Assembly (NCBI RefSeq): GCF_001486165.1
Contig: NZ_LN908974.1
Span: forward strand, 20,916-84,915
From: Bittarella massiliensis (ex Durand et al. 2017)
Lineage (GTDB): Bacteria > Bacillota > Clostridia > Oscillospirales > Ruminococcaceae
DNA length: 64,000 nucleotides
Direction of reading: 5' to 3'
Position numbers and translations under genes: made by a program. The notes under the pieces were generated by a model that worked only from the letters and a program-made list of their open reading frames with translations, was not told the DNA's origin and did no database searches. Each line of letters starts with the position of its first letter. Position 1 is the first letter of the stretch. Shown piece by piece: positions 34,293 to 43,053 of this stretch.

Positions 34293-36335
34293 CTACACGG
34301 TGGCGTAAACCTGGCACATGCGCGTCCAGGTGGCCTGGCCCACCGCCCCGTCGACGGTGAGGCCAAAGAGCTGCTGGAAGGTGCGCACCGACGCCTCGGT
34401 GGCGGCGCCGAAGATGCCGTCCACCGTCACGCGGCCCACCTGGGGGTAGTTGAGGGCGATGACGTTGAGCATAAACTGAATGTTGCGCACCGCATTGCCG
34501 GTGCTGCCCCTGCGGTAGACCCCGCCGGGATAGGGCGGGCAGGGCGGTTTGACTGGCAGGTTGCAAAACTGGTTGCAGACCTCCGCCCAGGTGGCGGGGC
34601 CGACGATGCCGTCCACGCTCAGGCCGAAGAGTTGCTGAAAGACCCGCACGGCCTGGGTGGTGCCGGAACCGAAGATGCCGTCCACCGCCAGCTGGGGGAT
34701 CAGGGTGTTGACCACCCCGATGGCGTTGAGGTAGAACTGCAGGTCGCTGACGCTGGTGCCGGTGGAGCCCTGCCGCAGCGGGGTGCCGGGGTATGGCTTG
34801 CAGCCGCAGCCGCCGTTGGGCACGTCGGGCTCCACCTGTTTATAGATGTCGATCATCTGCTGCCAGGTGGCGTGGCCCACGATCCCGTCGGGGATGAGGC
34901 CGAAGTAGCTCTGGAAGGACTTCACCGCGTTTTTGGTGATGGGCCCGAAGACGCCGTCCATATCCACATCGGGGATCTCGGCAAAGAACTGAGAGGCCAC
35001 CCGCAGCATATACTGCACGGCCTGCACGCCGACGCCGGTATCCCCCTCTTTGAGGACCGAGGCGGGCGGGGTGTCGGGCACATCCACATCTTCGCCCTCG
35101 CTGCCCAGTTCGGCCAGCTTCTTCACCGCCACGTAGATATAGGAGATCTCATACCAGGTTCCCTTGCCCACGATCCCGTCCTGGGTGAGCTTAAAGCTCT
35201 TTTGGAAGGCCTTGACCGCCGCCTCGGTGGAGGGGCCAAAGACCCCGTCCACCGGGTTGATCAGGGGAATGGAGGGGAAGTTGCGGCGGATGCGGTTGAG
35301 CTGGTTTTGGATGATGGCCACGTTGGTGCCGGTGGAGCCCACCCGCAGCGGGGTGCCGGGGTAGGACTGGGGGATGTCGCGGATGTTGTTGGACTCGTAA
35401 AGTGCCACCCCGCTGCCGTAGTAGTAGCGCAGGATCTGGATGGGGCTGTACCCCTGGTTGGCCAGGTTCACGGTGCCCCACTGCTTGAGGCCGGGGCAGT
35501 TGGTGACCTGTCGGCCGTCGCAGTACTCGGCGTAGAAGGGCTCTTCGCGGTTGTTTTTGCGGATGTAGACGTTGAAGATCTCATCCACGATTTTGCTGAT
35601 GTTGTCGAAGATGTTGCGGTTTTTCACAAAGTACTGGTCGTACTGGGTGGAGTTGGTGATTTGGAAGTTGTAGCCCTTGCTGCGGTACCACTCGGTGTAG
35701 ACCCGGTTGAGGGCCAGGGAGATCTGGCAGTAGATGTTGGCCCGAAGGGCGTTTTCCGGCCAGGTGGGGTAGATCTCGCTGGAGGCCACGTTTTTGATGT
35801 AGTACTTGAAGGGCACCGTCAGGTTTTCGGCTGAGGAGTTGTTGGGCCGGCCCAGGTGGACGGTGATGTTGGTGGGGATGACCGGCACCTGCAGGATGCG
35901 GTTTTCCACATTTTTCTCCGCCGGAGCGGTGGAGAAGCAGGGGCATTCACAGGTCAGGTGGTGCTGGGGGACGGTGCTCACCTGCCGGGGGCCGGTGTAG
36001 TTGTCGGTGGCGTCGGGGATCATCTCGATCACCTGCACGGCCAGGGTGTCGGCGAAAATCTGGATGTCCCGCACCTCGGCGGGGACATAGCCCTCCTTGC
36101 GAAACTGCACGTCGTAGACCTCGTAGGGAAAGCCCTCGTAGCCGGGGTCGAGGGAGAGGGCCTTGTCGGGCGCCTCCAGGTCGATGGCAGGGGTGTTTCC
36201 GTCCTCGTCGGTGATCAGTGTCTGGTCGTAGACCACCTGTCCCTCGGACACCTTGGTGATCACCACCTGGACGGCCTCCACCGGCAGCGCCTGCTGCGCC
36301 GTTGAGACGGAAAAGCTCAGTTGTCCAGTAGCCAA
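34293..36335 (-). CDS. SpoIID-like domain protein with four PG_binding_1 repeats
   Basis: The 680-residue protein has three parts. Residues 1-110 form a beta-rich carboxypeptidase-regulatory-like domain (LATGQLSFSVSTAQQALPVE, TDEDGNTPAIDLEAPDK). Residues about 165-340 resemble SpoIID/LytB amidase-enhancer domains (NALRANIYCQISLALNRV, NSTQYDQYF, LKQWGTVNLANQGYSPIQIL, RYYYGSGVALYE). Residues about 345-680 are four PG_binding_1 repeats with VDGVFG/IFG, AFQ or SFQ and DGIVG..TW. The TTG at 36335 is chosen for its AGGAGG eight bases upstream. No signal peptide is seen, which fits a protein acting inside the mother cell or forespore. It forms an operon with the two-repeat protein; a sporulation role is inferred. 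Confidence 0.85.
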   Translation of the reverse strand: MATGQLSFSVSTAQQALPVEAVQVVITKVSEGQVVYDQTLITDEDGNTPAIDLEAPDKALSLDPGYEGFPYEVYDVQFRKEGYVPAEVRDIQIFADTLAVQVIEMIPDATDNYTGPRQVSTVPQHHLTCECPCFSTAPAEKNVENRILQVPVIPTNITVHLGRPNNSSAENLTVPFKYYIKNVASSEIYPTWPENALRANIYCQISLALNRVYTEWYRSKGYNFQITNSTQYDQYFVKNRNIFDNISKIVDEIFNVYIRKNNREEPFYAEYCDGRQVTNCPGLKQWGTVNLANQGYSPIQILRYYYGSGVALYESNNIRDIPQSYPGTPLRVGSTGTNVAIIQNQLNRIRRNFPSIPLINPVDGVFGPSTEAAVKAFQKSFKLTQDGIVGKGTWYEISYIYVAVKKLAELGSEGEDVDVPDTPPASVLKEGDTGVGVQAVQYMLRVASQFFAEIPDVDMDGVFGPITKNAVKSFQSYFGLIPDGIVGHATWQQMIDIYKQVEPDVPNGGCGCKPYPGTPLRQGSTGTSVSDLQFYLNAIGVVNTLIPQLAVDGIFGSGTTQAVRVFQQLFGLSVDGIVGPATWAEVCNQFCNLPVKPPCPPYPGGVYRRGSTGNAVRNIQFMLNVIALNYPQVGRVTVDGIFGAATEASVRTFQQLFGLTVDGAVGQATWTRMCQVYATV

Positions 36336-36463
36336 ATGGGGTTCCTCCTTTTGCGGTGGAAGTTTGGGGAGCGGGCGCGCGGCCTGCGCCGGTTTCACAC
36401 GCACACCAGCTTATTCCCCCGCCCCGCGAAAGGTGTCTGCCGTCCCCCCTCCAAAAAACGCCT

Positions 36464-36492
36464 TTGCGCTGGGGCGGAAAACACAGTATAAT
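36464..36492 (+). promoter_or_regulatory. Sigma-A promoter
   Basis: TTGCGC (36464-36469), 17-bp spacer, TATAAT (36487-36492), 57 bases before the ATG of the hypothetical gene at 36550. Confidence 0.82.
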
Positions 36493-36549
36493 AGGGGGAA
36501 ACAAGCGCGCAGCCAGACAGGGCGGCGGAGAAACGGAGAGGATACGGCC

Positions 36550-37176
36550 ATGATTGTATTGGAACGCACTGCGGTGATGAACTGGGAAAACGCCATGCGG
36601 GGCGCCCGCAACCCCATGAACAGCTGGGCGCGCGGCGACAGCAGCTACGGCGAGGACGGGAGCTACCAGCTGGGGGAGAACGACCTCTCCCTGGCGCTGC
36701 GGCTCTGCCGCTCGGGCAGCGACCACCGCAAGTTTATCCGCCAAATTTTTGTCTCGGTGGACATCACCGCCCCCCTCTACTGGTGGAAGGAGTTCGACAC
36801 CTACAAGGTGGGCACGGTGGCCAACTCCACCTCCACCATGCACAAGATCCACGCCAAGCCCTTTTCGCGGGAGGATTTCAGCTGCGACCGGATGGACGAG
36901 CGCACCCTGTCCTGCCTGGACGGGGTCATTGTCCTGCTGGAACAGCTGCGGCAGGACTATCTGGCGGACAAGGACAAGACCTGCTGGTACTCGATGATCC
37001 AGCTGCTGCCCGAGAGCTACAACCAGCTGCGCACCGTGACCCTCAACTACGAAAATCTGGTGGGGATGTACTTTGCCCGCCGGACCCACAAGCTGGACGA
37101 GTGGCATGTCCTCTGCGACTGGGTCAAGACCCTGCCCTATATGGTCGACATCCTGCGGGTCATCGAAGAGGGGTAA
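36550..37176 (+). CDS. Conserved hypothetical protein (208 aa)
   Basis: The soluble 208-residue protein starts MIVLERTAVMNWENAMRGAR and is rich in aromatic residues. The most striking part is the block HRKFIRQIFVSVDITAPLYW, WKEFDTYKVGTVANSTSTMH (about 60-98), which looks strongly constrained. A C-terminal helix bundle follows (LDGVIVLLEQLRQDYL, PESYNQLRTVTLNYENL). I recognise the protein type from Clostridia and phages but know no function; a distant ThyX-like relation is a guess only. GGAGAGG precedes the ATG. It is 32 bases upstream of a lipoprotein gene. Confidence 0.75.
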   Translation: MIVLERTAVMNWENAMRGARNPMNSWARGDSSYGEDGSYQLGENDLSLALRLCRSGSDHRKFIRQIFVSVDITAPLYWWKEFDTYKVGTVANSTSTMHKIHAKPFSREDFSCDRMDERTLSCLDGVIVLLEQLRQDYLADKDKTCWYSMIQLLPESYNQLRTVTLNYENLVGMYFARRTHKLDEWHVLCDWVKTLPYMVDILRVIEEG

Positions 37177-37208
37177 AAATACCGCCTGACAGAGGGAGGA
37201 GAGAGTCC

Positions 37209-38348
37209 GTGAATCATCTGCAAAAAGCGGTGCGGGCGACCGCCCTCCTGGCAGCGGCGGTCCTCGCCTTGACCGGTTGCGGGGCCAAGGGAGAGAGGCC
37301 GTTCGAGGGCGAAGGGGAGAACGTCGCCACACCCCCTGCCTTCGCCGCGCCGTACCCCTACTGCGACGACAAGTACCAAAATCGGCTGGCCGTCTCCGGC
37401 GAGGACGGGACTGTCTACTTTCAGGGGCGGCAGGCCGTCTACCGCGCCGACAGCGACGGGTCTGTCGCCCCTCTAGTGACAGAGGACGACCCCATCCGCA
37501 ACCTCCACCTCTACTGCGGCGCCCTCTATTACGATGTCATTCACGGCACAGACCCCTTTTCCTACACCCGCTCCTCCTATCGGTTCGACCTGCAGTCCGG
37601 CCAAAAGGACGAACTGCCGTTCACGGTAGAGCTCTGCCGGCTGATAGGCACCACCCTCTACACCCTGCAACCCGACGACGGGCGGGACTTTGGCTCGGGC
37701 GAACACCTGGAAAAATACGACCTCTCCGACCCCGCGACTGGCCCGGTGCCCCTGCCGGTGGAAGAGGACGAGCTGCCGCCCCTTGGCGGCCTCTCCGCCC
37801 TGCCCCAACCCTTTCAGCGGGGGGAAGGCATCTACTTCACCGTCAAATCCAATGAGGAGGACGCAAAGCACCCCTCCCTCGAGGTGTACCTACAGCGGCT
37901 CGGCGATGCCGAAAGCCGCATCCTTGCCGCCTCCATTGCCGATTCCCGCGCGGTGACCGGCACCCCGCTGGTCACCCATCGCGGCTGCGTCTACATCCGC
38001 CAGCTCCACTCCGGGCCGGAAGAGGGAGCAGCCGAGGGCGGCCTCTGTCTCGCCCCCTTTGACGGTCAGCCGGAGCAGGTCCTGCACACCTTTGCAGGGG
38101 GAAGCAGTGTCACCCCCCTCAACTGGGACGAACACTGGGTCTACCTGGAGGTCTCCGGCCACCTGGCCCGCCTCTCTTTCGACGGCGCCCAGTGGCAGGA
38201 GTATGAGGAGATCGCCCTGTCCGTCCACTCCCCGGCCGTCAGCATTGCCGGCGGTTGGGGGTACTGCTTCGACACGGCTGCCGGGGCCTATATCCGCTTC
38301 TCTCTAGACGACCCCCGCGTTCGGCAGGCAGAGCCCTTTGCCCCCTAA
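37209..38348 (+). CDS. Lipoprotein with beta-propeller-like repeats
   Basis: The 379-residue protein begins VNHLQKAVRATALLAAAVLA with lipobox LALTGC. The mature part has repeated short segments of the kind found in DUF5050/beta-propeller proteins: DGTVYFQGRQAVYRADSDGS, YYDVIHGTDPFSYTRSSYRF, GIYFTVKSNEE and HWVYLEVSGHLARLSFDG. It is expected to sit on the outer face of the membrane. Function unknown. The GTG start is set by GGGAGGAGAG. It is co-transcribed with the preceding hypothetical gene. Confidence 0.78.
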   Translation: MNHLQKAVRATALLAAAVLALTGCGAKGERPFEGEGENVATPPAFAAPYPYCDDKYQNRLAVSGEDGTVYFQGRQAVYRADSDGSVAPLVTEDDPIRNLHLYCGALYYDVIHGTDPFSYTRSSYRFDLQSGQKDELPFTVELCRLIGTTLYTLQPDDGRDFGSGEHLEKYDLSDPATGPVPLPVEEDELPPLGGLSALPQPFQRGEGIYFTVKSNEEDAKHPSLEVYLQRLGDAESRILAASIADSRAVTGTPLVTHRGCVYIRQLHSGPEEGAAEGGLCLAPFDGQPEQVLHTFAGGSSVTPLNWDEHWVYLEVSGHLARLSFDGAQWQEYEEIALSVHSPAVSIAGGWGYCFDTAAGAYIRFSLDDPRVRQAEPFAP

Positions 38349-38366
38349 ACACCCTCTCACAGCGCA

Positions 38367-38406
38367 AAAGATCCGGGAGCCCCCTTTGCGGGGCTCCCGG
38401 ATCTTT
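38367..38406. terminator. Bidirectional terminator
   Basis: A perfect 17-bp stem (38367-38383 with 38390-38406) and a six-base loop, between the lipoprotein gene and the convergent tetR. Confidence 0.9.
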
Positions 38407-38417
38407 CTGTTTGCTTT

Positions 38418-39017
38418 TTAGGAGAGGGCCTTCACCAGCAGGCGGCAGACCTCCTCCACCGCCTCGTCCAGCGGCTGGCCCCCCTGCATGCAGGGGGCGC
38501 AGTCGAGCTGTTGGAAGCCCATGGTGGCGCTGGTGAATACCCGCCAGACATAGGTCTGATCGGTGGGCTGGGGGAAGAGGCCCTCCTCGGCCCCCAGGCA
38601 GGCCAGCTGCCAGGCCAGTTCCTCCACCTGGGCGCGGCGGGCCTGCATCTCGCTGGAAAAGGCCTGGGCCATCCCCTTCCAGTCGGGGACGCCGCCGTAG
38701 AGGAGGAGCAGTTGAAAGGGCCCCATGGACTGGCGGGCCCCCTCTCCCAGCCGGGTGAGGGCGGCCCGGCACTTATTCAAAAAGCCCTCGGCCCCCTCCA
38801 CCGCCGCCAGCACCTCGTCCATCTGGCGGAAGAGGTCGTAGAGGACGGTGTGGGAGATGATCTCCTCCTTGGAGGAGAAGTAGTTGTAGAGGGTGCCCTT
38901 GCCCAGACCGGCCGCCCGGGCGATGTCGTCGGCCTTGAGGGCCCGCAGGTCGGCCCCCTGTAAGGCCAATTTGCGCACCCCCTCGAAGATGGCGATCTCC
39001 TTTTCGCTGTAGGTCAC
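38418..39017 (-). CDS. TetR/AcrR family regulator of the RND exporter
   Basis: The 199-residue protein has the TetR N-terminal HTH (LKADDIARAAGLGKGTLYNY, FSSKEEII, about 26-53) and a helical ligand domain. Its GTG overlaps the RND gene's TGA (GTGA), so the two are coupled, and the single promoter upstream of the RND gene carries a perfect 28-bp palindrome. The simplest reading is that this protein represses its own operon until an exported compound binds it. Confidence 0.92.
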   Translation of the reverse strand: MTYSEKEIAIFEGVRKLALQGADLRALKADDIARAAGLGKGTLYNYFSSKEEIISHTVLYDLFRQMDEVLAAVEGAEGFLNKCRAALTRLGEGARQSMGPFQLLLLYGGVPDWKGMAQAFSSEMQARRAQVEELAWQLACLGAEEGLFPQPTDQTYVWRVFTSATMGFQQLDCAPCMQGGQPLDEAVEEVCRLLVKALS

Positions 39018-42000
39018 AGCTCTACCTCCTCCCCGCCGGCGGGCATCCGCTCGCCGCCCTTTTTGCGGCGGTGGAACAGGTCATAGAGGATGGGCACCAC
39101 AAAGAGGGTCAGCAGGGTGGCATAGGCCAGACCGCCGATGGTGACCACCGCCATGGGCTGGAGCATATCGGCTCCGGAGCCGATTCCCAAAGCCAGGGTG
39201 CCCAGCCCCAAGATGGTGGTGAGGGCGGTCATGAGGATGGGGCGGACGCGGGTGACGCCGGTCTCCACCAGGGCCTGGCGCAGAGGGGTGCCCTCCAGCC
39301 GAAGCTGGTTGACGTAGTCGACAAAGACGATGCCGTTGTTGACCACCACCCCGCAGAGGACCAAAAAGCCCAGCATGGAGATGACGCTGATCTCCATCCC
39401 GCAGAGCCAGAGGGCCAGCAGGCCGCCAGTAAAGGCCAGGGGGATGGTGAACATGACGATGAAGGGAGAGAGCAGCGACTGGAACTGGGCCACCATGATG
39501 CCGTAGATCAGCACGATGGCGAGCCCCACCATCTTCAGCAGCTCGACAAGGGTGGAGTTGATGGTTTCGGTCTGTCCCACCAATTCCACCGTGTAGCCGG
39601 CAGGGGGCTGGTAGCTGTCCAACTTGGACTGCAGCTCCCGGCTCACCAGGCCGATGTTGTGCTCGGCGTCGATCTGGGCGCTGACCGAGAGGGTGCGCAC
39701 CTGCCCGTCGTGGCGGATGGAGGAGAGCCCCTCCTCCTGGCTGATTTGGGCGATGTCCGAGAGGGGGATGGTGGTCTCCTCCCCGTCCTTGGTGGCGGTG
39801 AGCAGGTGGTCGCCCAAGGTGGCCCGGCTGAGGGCCGCCTCCGGGTCCTTGACCACCACGACGGGGTAGTCGCCGTCCTCCAGGGAGAGGGTGGTGGCGG
39901 TGGTCTCAGACTGGATGGCCGCGGCCACCTCCTGGTAGACCTGGGCCACCGTGAGGCCGTAGCCCATGGCCTTGTTCTTGTCCACGCTCACCCGCAGTTC
40001 ATAGGCCGGGTCCTCCGAGCCGTCCTCCACGTCCTGGGTGCCCTCGGTCCCCTCCATCAGGGCGGCCACCTCCTGGCCCACCCGGCGCAGGGTGTCCAGG
40101 TCGTCGCCCTGGATCTGCACCGTGAGGCCCGAGCCGCCCATGGAGGACATATCCCCCATGGAGCTCTGGGCGGTGACCTCGCAGGGGAGGTCTTCGGTGG
40201 CGTCTTTGATCTGCTGGGCAATGTGGCTGCTGTCCGGCCGTTTCCCCTCGGAGAGGATGACGTACATGCTGACACTGCCGCTGCCGCCGGAACTCATCAT
40301 CCCGCCGCCCTCCATGGCGCCCACCGTCTCCACCCCGGGCAGATCGCCGACGATGGCGGCCACCCGGTCGCCCATGGCGCGGGTCTCGGCGGTGGTGGTC
40401 TCGGGGGGCATCTCCACCGTGACGCTGATTTGGTTGGTGTCGCTCTCGGGGATAAAGGCGGTGCCCATCTGGGTGGCGCCGATGCCGCTGACCACCAGCA
40501 GCGCCACCACCCCGCAGAGGACTGCCGCCCGGTGGGAGAGGGCTTTGTCCAGCAGCCGGGCGTACCAGTTCACAAACCGGTCAAAGAGCCGGTGCTTGGT
40601 CTGGTCGGGTCTGCGCAACAACTTGGAGGAGAGGGCCGGCACCAGCGTCAGGGCCACGATCAGGCTGGCCACCAGGGAATAGGCGATGGTGAGGCCCATG
40701 TCGGTAAACAGCTCCCGGGAGATGCCCTGGGTAAAGACGATGGGCAGGAAGACGCAGACGGTGGTCAGGGTGGAGGCGGCAATGGCCCCCGCCACCTGGG
40801 CCGCGCCCCGCACAGCCGCCTGGGCCGCGCTCATCCCCTCGCCCCGCAGGCGGTAGATGTTCTCGATGACCACGATGCTGTTGTCCACCAGCATCCCCAC
40901 CCCCAGGGCCAGACCGGCCAGGGAGATGATGTTGAGGGTGACGCCCGAGAAGTACATCAGCGCCACCGCAAAGAGCAGGCTGATGGGGATGCTGGCGGCA
41001 ATGGCCAGGGTCGGGCGGTAGTTGCGCAGGAAGAGGAGGATGATGAGGATGGCCAGCGCCCCGCCCATGAGCAGGTTTTGCAACACCGACTGCACCACAA
41101 TGTCGATGTAGACCCCCTGGTCGTTGAGGGCGGTCAGGTGCAGGCCGCTGTGCTCCTCCTGCAGTTGGGCCATGGCCGCGCGGATGTCGGCAGACACCTG
41201 GGAGGTGGAGGCGGTGCTCTGCTTTTGGAAGGTGAGGAGGATGCCGTCGTTGCCGTTGATTTTGGCATACATCTCGTCCCGGTTGTCGGCAAAGGTCACC
41301 TCGGCCACGTCCGACAGCTTGATGGTGCCGATGCCCTCCAGATCAATGGTGAAGAGTTCCAGCCCCGCCAGCTCCTCCACACTGGAGAAGGTATCGCCCA
41401 CCTTGACGGCGTACTTCTCCCCCTTTTCGGTGAGGGAGCCGGCGGGCATGGAGAAGTTCTCCGCCGCCAAGATCCCCTGAATGGTCTGGGGGGTCAGTTT
41501 GCCGCTGAGACCGGCGGTCTGGTAGGCGGCCTTTTCCGCCTCCTCAAACTGGGTGCGGCCCTGGCTCAACTGCTGCGCAGTGGCGTCCAACTTCCCCTGG
41601 GCCTGGGCGATCTTCTGGGCAAAGAGCATCTTCCCCGCCTCCAGCTGGCTTTCGGCCGGGGCCAGGGCTTCCAACTTGTCGGCCAGGGGGCCACGCTGGG
41701 CCTCCATCTGCCGCAGGCCGCTGTCGGCGGCGGCGATCCCCTCGTCCAACTTGGTCACCGCCTCGCCCAACAGCTGGGCCAGCTGCCCGCTCTGCTGGCC
41801 CAGAGCGGCCAACAGGGCCTGCGCCTCCTGCTGGGTGAGAACGCCGGCGTCCTGCAGCCGCTGCACCAGGGCGGTCAGGGTCGCCTCCGCCTCCGGGCCC
41901 GCCTGCTGCCCCCCGTCGAGGAAGGCCTGCAGGCTCTGCCGCAGGGTGGAGAGCTGCTCCCTCTGGGCCTTGGTCTGGGCGATGGTGGTGTCCAGATAGG

Positions 42001-42772
42001 TCAGCCCCTGGGTCAGCTGGGCCTTGCCGTCGGAGAGCTGGGCGGCGCTGTCGGCCAACTGCTTGGCCTGGGCTTCACTCTCGCTGTCCAGTTTTTCCTG
42101 GGCGGCCTTGATTTGGGCCTCCCCCTGGTCCAGCTGGGCCTTGGTCTGGGCCAACTTGGCGTCGATCTGGGCGAGCATCTTGTCGTTGAGGGCGTCGATC
42201 TTCTGCTGGTCGAGGGTGACCTGGATCTCCTTTTCCAGCACGCCGGTGGCGCTGACCGAGGCCACCCCGTCCACCCGCTCCATCGCCGGGAGAACGGTCT
42301 CGTTCACCAGTTGGGAGAGGGCCTCGGCGTCCTGCCCGTCGGCGTCCACTGCAGCGATCATCACCGGCAGCATGTCGGGGTTGATTTTCATCAGGGTGGG
42401 GGTGCTCACCCCGTCGGCCAGCTGACCCTTGACCAGGTCCACCTTGCCACTGAGGTCGATCATGGCGCTGTCCATGTTGGTGCCGTCGGCAAACTGCAGG
42501 ATCACCATGCTGGTGTTCTCGCTGGAGATGCTCTGCACCTCTTTGATGCCGCTGGTGGTGGAGAGCCCCTTCTCCAGGGGCTTGGTCACCGCCTGCTCCA
42601 CCTTCTCCGGGCTGGCCCCGGGGTAGGCGGTGATCACCGCCACGTAGGGCAGGTCCAGGCTGGGAAGCAGGTCGGTCTGCATGTTGGTGAAGGAGATGAC
42701 CCCCATCAACATCACCAAAATGACCGCCACAAAGACAGTCAGCGGTTTTTTGACACTGAATTTGGAAAGCAT
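39014..42772 (-). CDS. RND-family exporter (HAE1/SwrC-like) with coiled-coil insertion
   Basis: The 1252-residue protein is an AcrB/SwrC-type proton-driven exporter: N-terminal span FVAVILVMLMGVISFTNMQT, the PYVAVITAYPGASPEKVEQ motif, GVGMLVDNSIVVIENIYR (catalytic Asp in TM4), SLLFAVALMYFSGVTLN, and a second half with TMGTAFIPESDTNQISV and LGFLVLCGVVVNNGIVFVDY. It is about 200 residues longer than SwrC because residues about 190-430 form a long Gln/Ala/Leu heptad coiled coil (AKLAQTKAQLDQGEAQIK, LADSAAQLSDGKAQLTQG). In a Gram-positive cell without outer-membrane partners, this could replace the adaptor. ATG at 42772 follows AAAGGAG. Confidence 0.92.
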   Translation of the reverse strand: MLSKFSVKKPLTVFVAVILVMLMGVISFTNMQTDLLPSLDLPYVAVITAYPGASPEKVEQAVTKPLEKGLSTTSGIKEVQSISSENTSMVILQFADGTNMDSAMIDLSGKVDLVKGQLADGVSTPTLMKINPDMLPVMIAAVDADGQDAEALSQLVNETVLPAMERVDGVASVSATGVLEKEIQVTLDQQKIDALNDKMLAQIDAKLAQTKAQLDQGEAQIKAAQEKLDSESEAQAKQLADSAAQLSDGKAQLTQGLTYLDTTIAQTKAQREQLSTLRQSLQAFLDGGQQAGPEAEATLTALVQRLQDAGVLTQQEAQALLAALGQQSGQLAQLLGEAVTKLDEGIAAADSGLRQMEAQRGPLADKLEALAPAESQLEAGKMLFAQKIAQAQGKLDATAQQLSQGRTQFEEAEKAAYQTAGLSGKLTPQTIQGILAAENFSMPAGSLTEKGEKYAVKVGDTFSSVEELAGLELFTIDLEGIGTIKLSDVAEVTFADNRDEMYAKINGNDGILLTFQKQSTASTSQVSADIRAAMAQLQEEHSGLHLTALNDQGVYIDIVVQSVLQNLLMGGALAILIILLFLRNYRPTLAIAASIPISLLFAVALMYFSGVTLNIISLAGLALGVGMLVDNSIVVIENIYRLRGEGMSAAQAAVRGAAQVAGAIAASTLTTVCVFLPIVFTQGISRELFTDMGLTIAYSLVASLIVALTLVPALSSKLLRRPDQTKHRLFDRFVNWYARLLDKALSHRAAVLCGVVALLVVSGIGATQMGTAFIPESDTNQISVTVEMPPETTTAETRAMGDRVAAIVGDLPGVETVGAMEGGGMMSSGGSGSVSMYVILSEGKRPDSSHIAQQIKDATEDLPCEVTAQSSMGDMSSMGGSGLTVQIQGDDLDTLRRVGQEVAALMEGTEGTQDVEDGSEDPAYELRVSVDKNKAMGYGLTVAQVYQEVAAAIQSETTATTLSLEDGDYPVVVVKDPEAALSRATLGDHLLTATKDGEETTIPLSDIAQISQEEGLSSIRHDGQVRTLSVSAQIDAEHNIGLVSRELQSKLDSYQPPAGYTVELVGQTETINSTLVELLKMVGLAIVLIYGIMVAQFQSLLSPFIVMFTIPLAFTGGLLALWLCGMEISVISMLGFLVLCGVVVNNGIVFVDYVNQLRLEGTPLRQALVETGVTRVRPILMTALTTILGLGTLALGIGSGADMLQPMAVVTIGGLAYATLLTLFVVPILYDLFHRRKKGGERMPAGGEEVEL

Positions 42773-42868
42773 ACGCGCGCTCCTTTCGGACTGTGGCGCT
42801 CTGCCGCAGGGGCGGGGGTCCGGCGCAAACTTGCAGGGGGCGCGCCGGGCAAAGGCCCCAGGGGCAGA

Positions 42869-42896
42869 ACAGGTGACTGACCGGTCAGTCACCTGT
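42869..42896. promoter_or_regulatory. TetR operator: perfect 28-bp palindrome
   Basis: The half site ACAGGTGACTGACC is followed by its exact complement with no spacer. The core TGACTGACCGGTCAGTCA is typical of TetR/AcrR operators. It starts just two bases after the -10 of the RND promoter, covering the transcription start. Confidence 0.92.
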
Positions 42897-42898
42897 CT

Positions 42899-42927
42899 AT
42901 TGTACGAGTCTCCCCCCTTCCCGTCAA
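42899..42927 (-). promoter_or_regulatory. Sigma-A promoter for the RND-tetR operon
   Basis: On the minus strand TTGACG (42927-42922), 17-bp spacer, TACAAT (42904-42899), followed directly by the TetR palindrome. Confidence 0.88.
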
Positions 42928-42995
42928 TTGATTTTCCAGACAAAAAGGCGCTTTTCTAAAAAGTTTACAAACGGTTCCCCTTCCAGCGCAAAAAA

Positions 42996-43027
42996 GCGTC
43001 CCCCTGCAAGCGGATACAGGGGGACGC
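42996..43027 (-). terminator. Terminator downstream of the MFS genes
   Basis: GCGTCCCCCTG stem with CAGGGGGACGC and a TTTTTTGCG run on the minus strand. Confidence 0.88.
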
Positions 43028-43053
43028 CTGATAAAGGTTTTAGAGAAAAGGGG

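Noticed and set aside
36550..37176. FAD-dependent thymidylate synthase (ThyX)
   Set aside because: The RHRxxS signature and the ThyX C-terminal motif are not visible, so the resemblance is not enough to name it.
39071..42880. A 1269-codon open frame on the plus strand
   Set aside because: It is the antisense shadow of the RND exporter: its sequence is dominated by Gly, His, Gln and Ala as expected for a complementary frame in high-GC DNA, with no motif or ribosome binding site.
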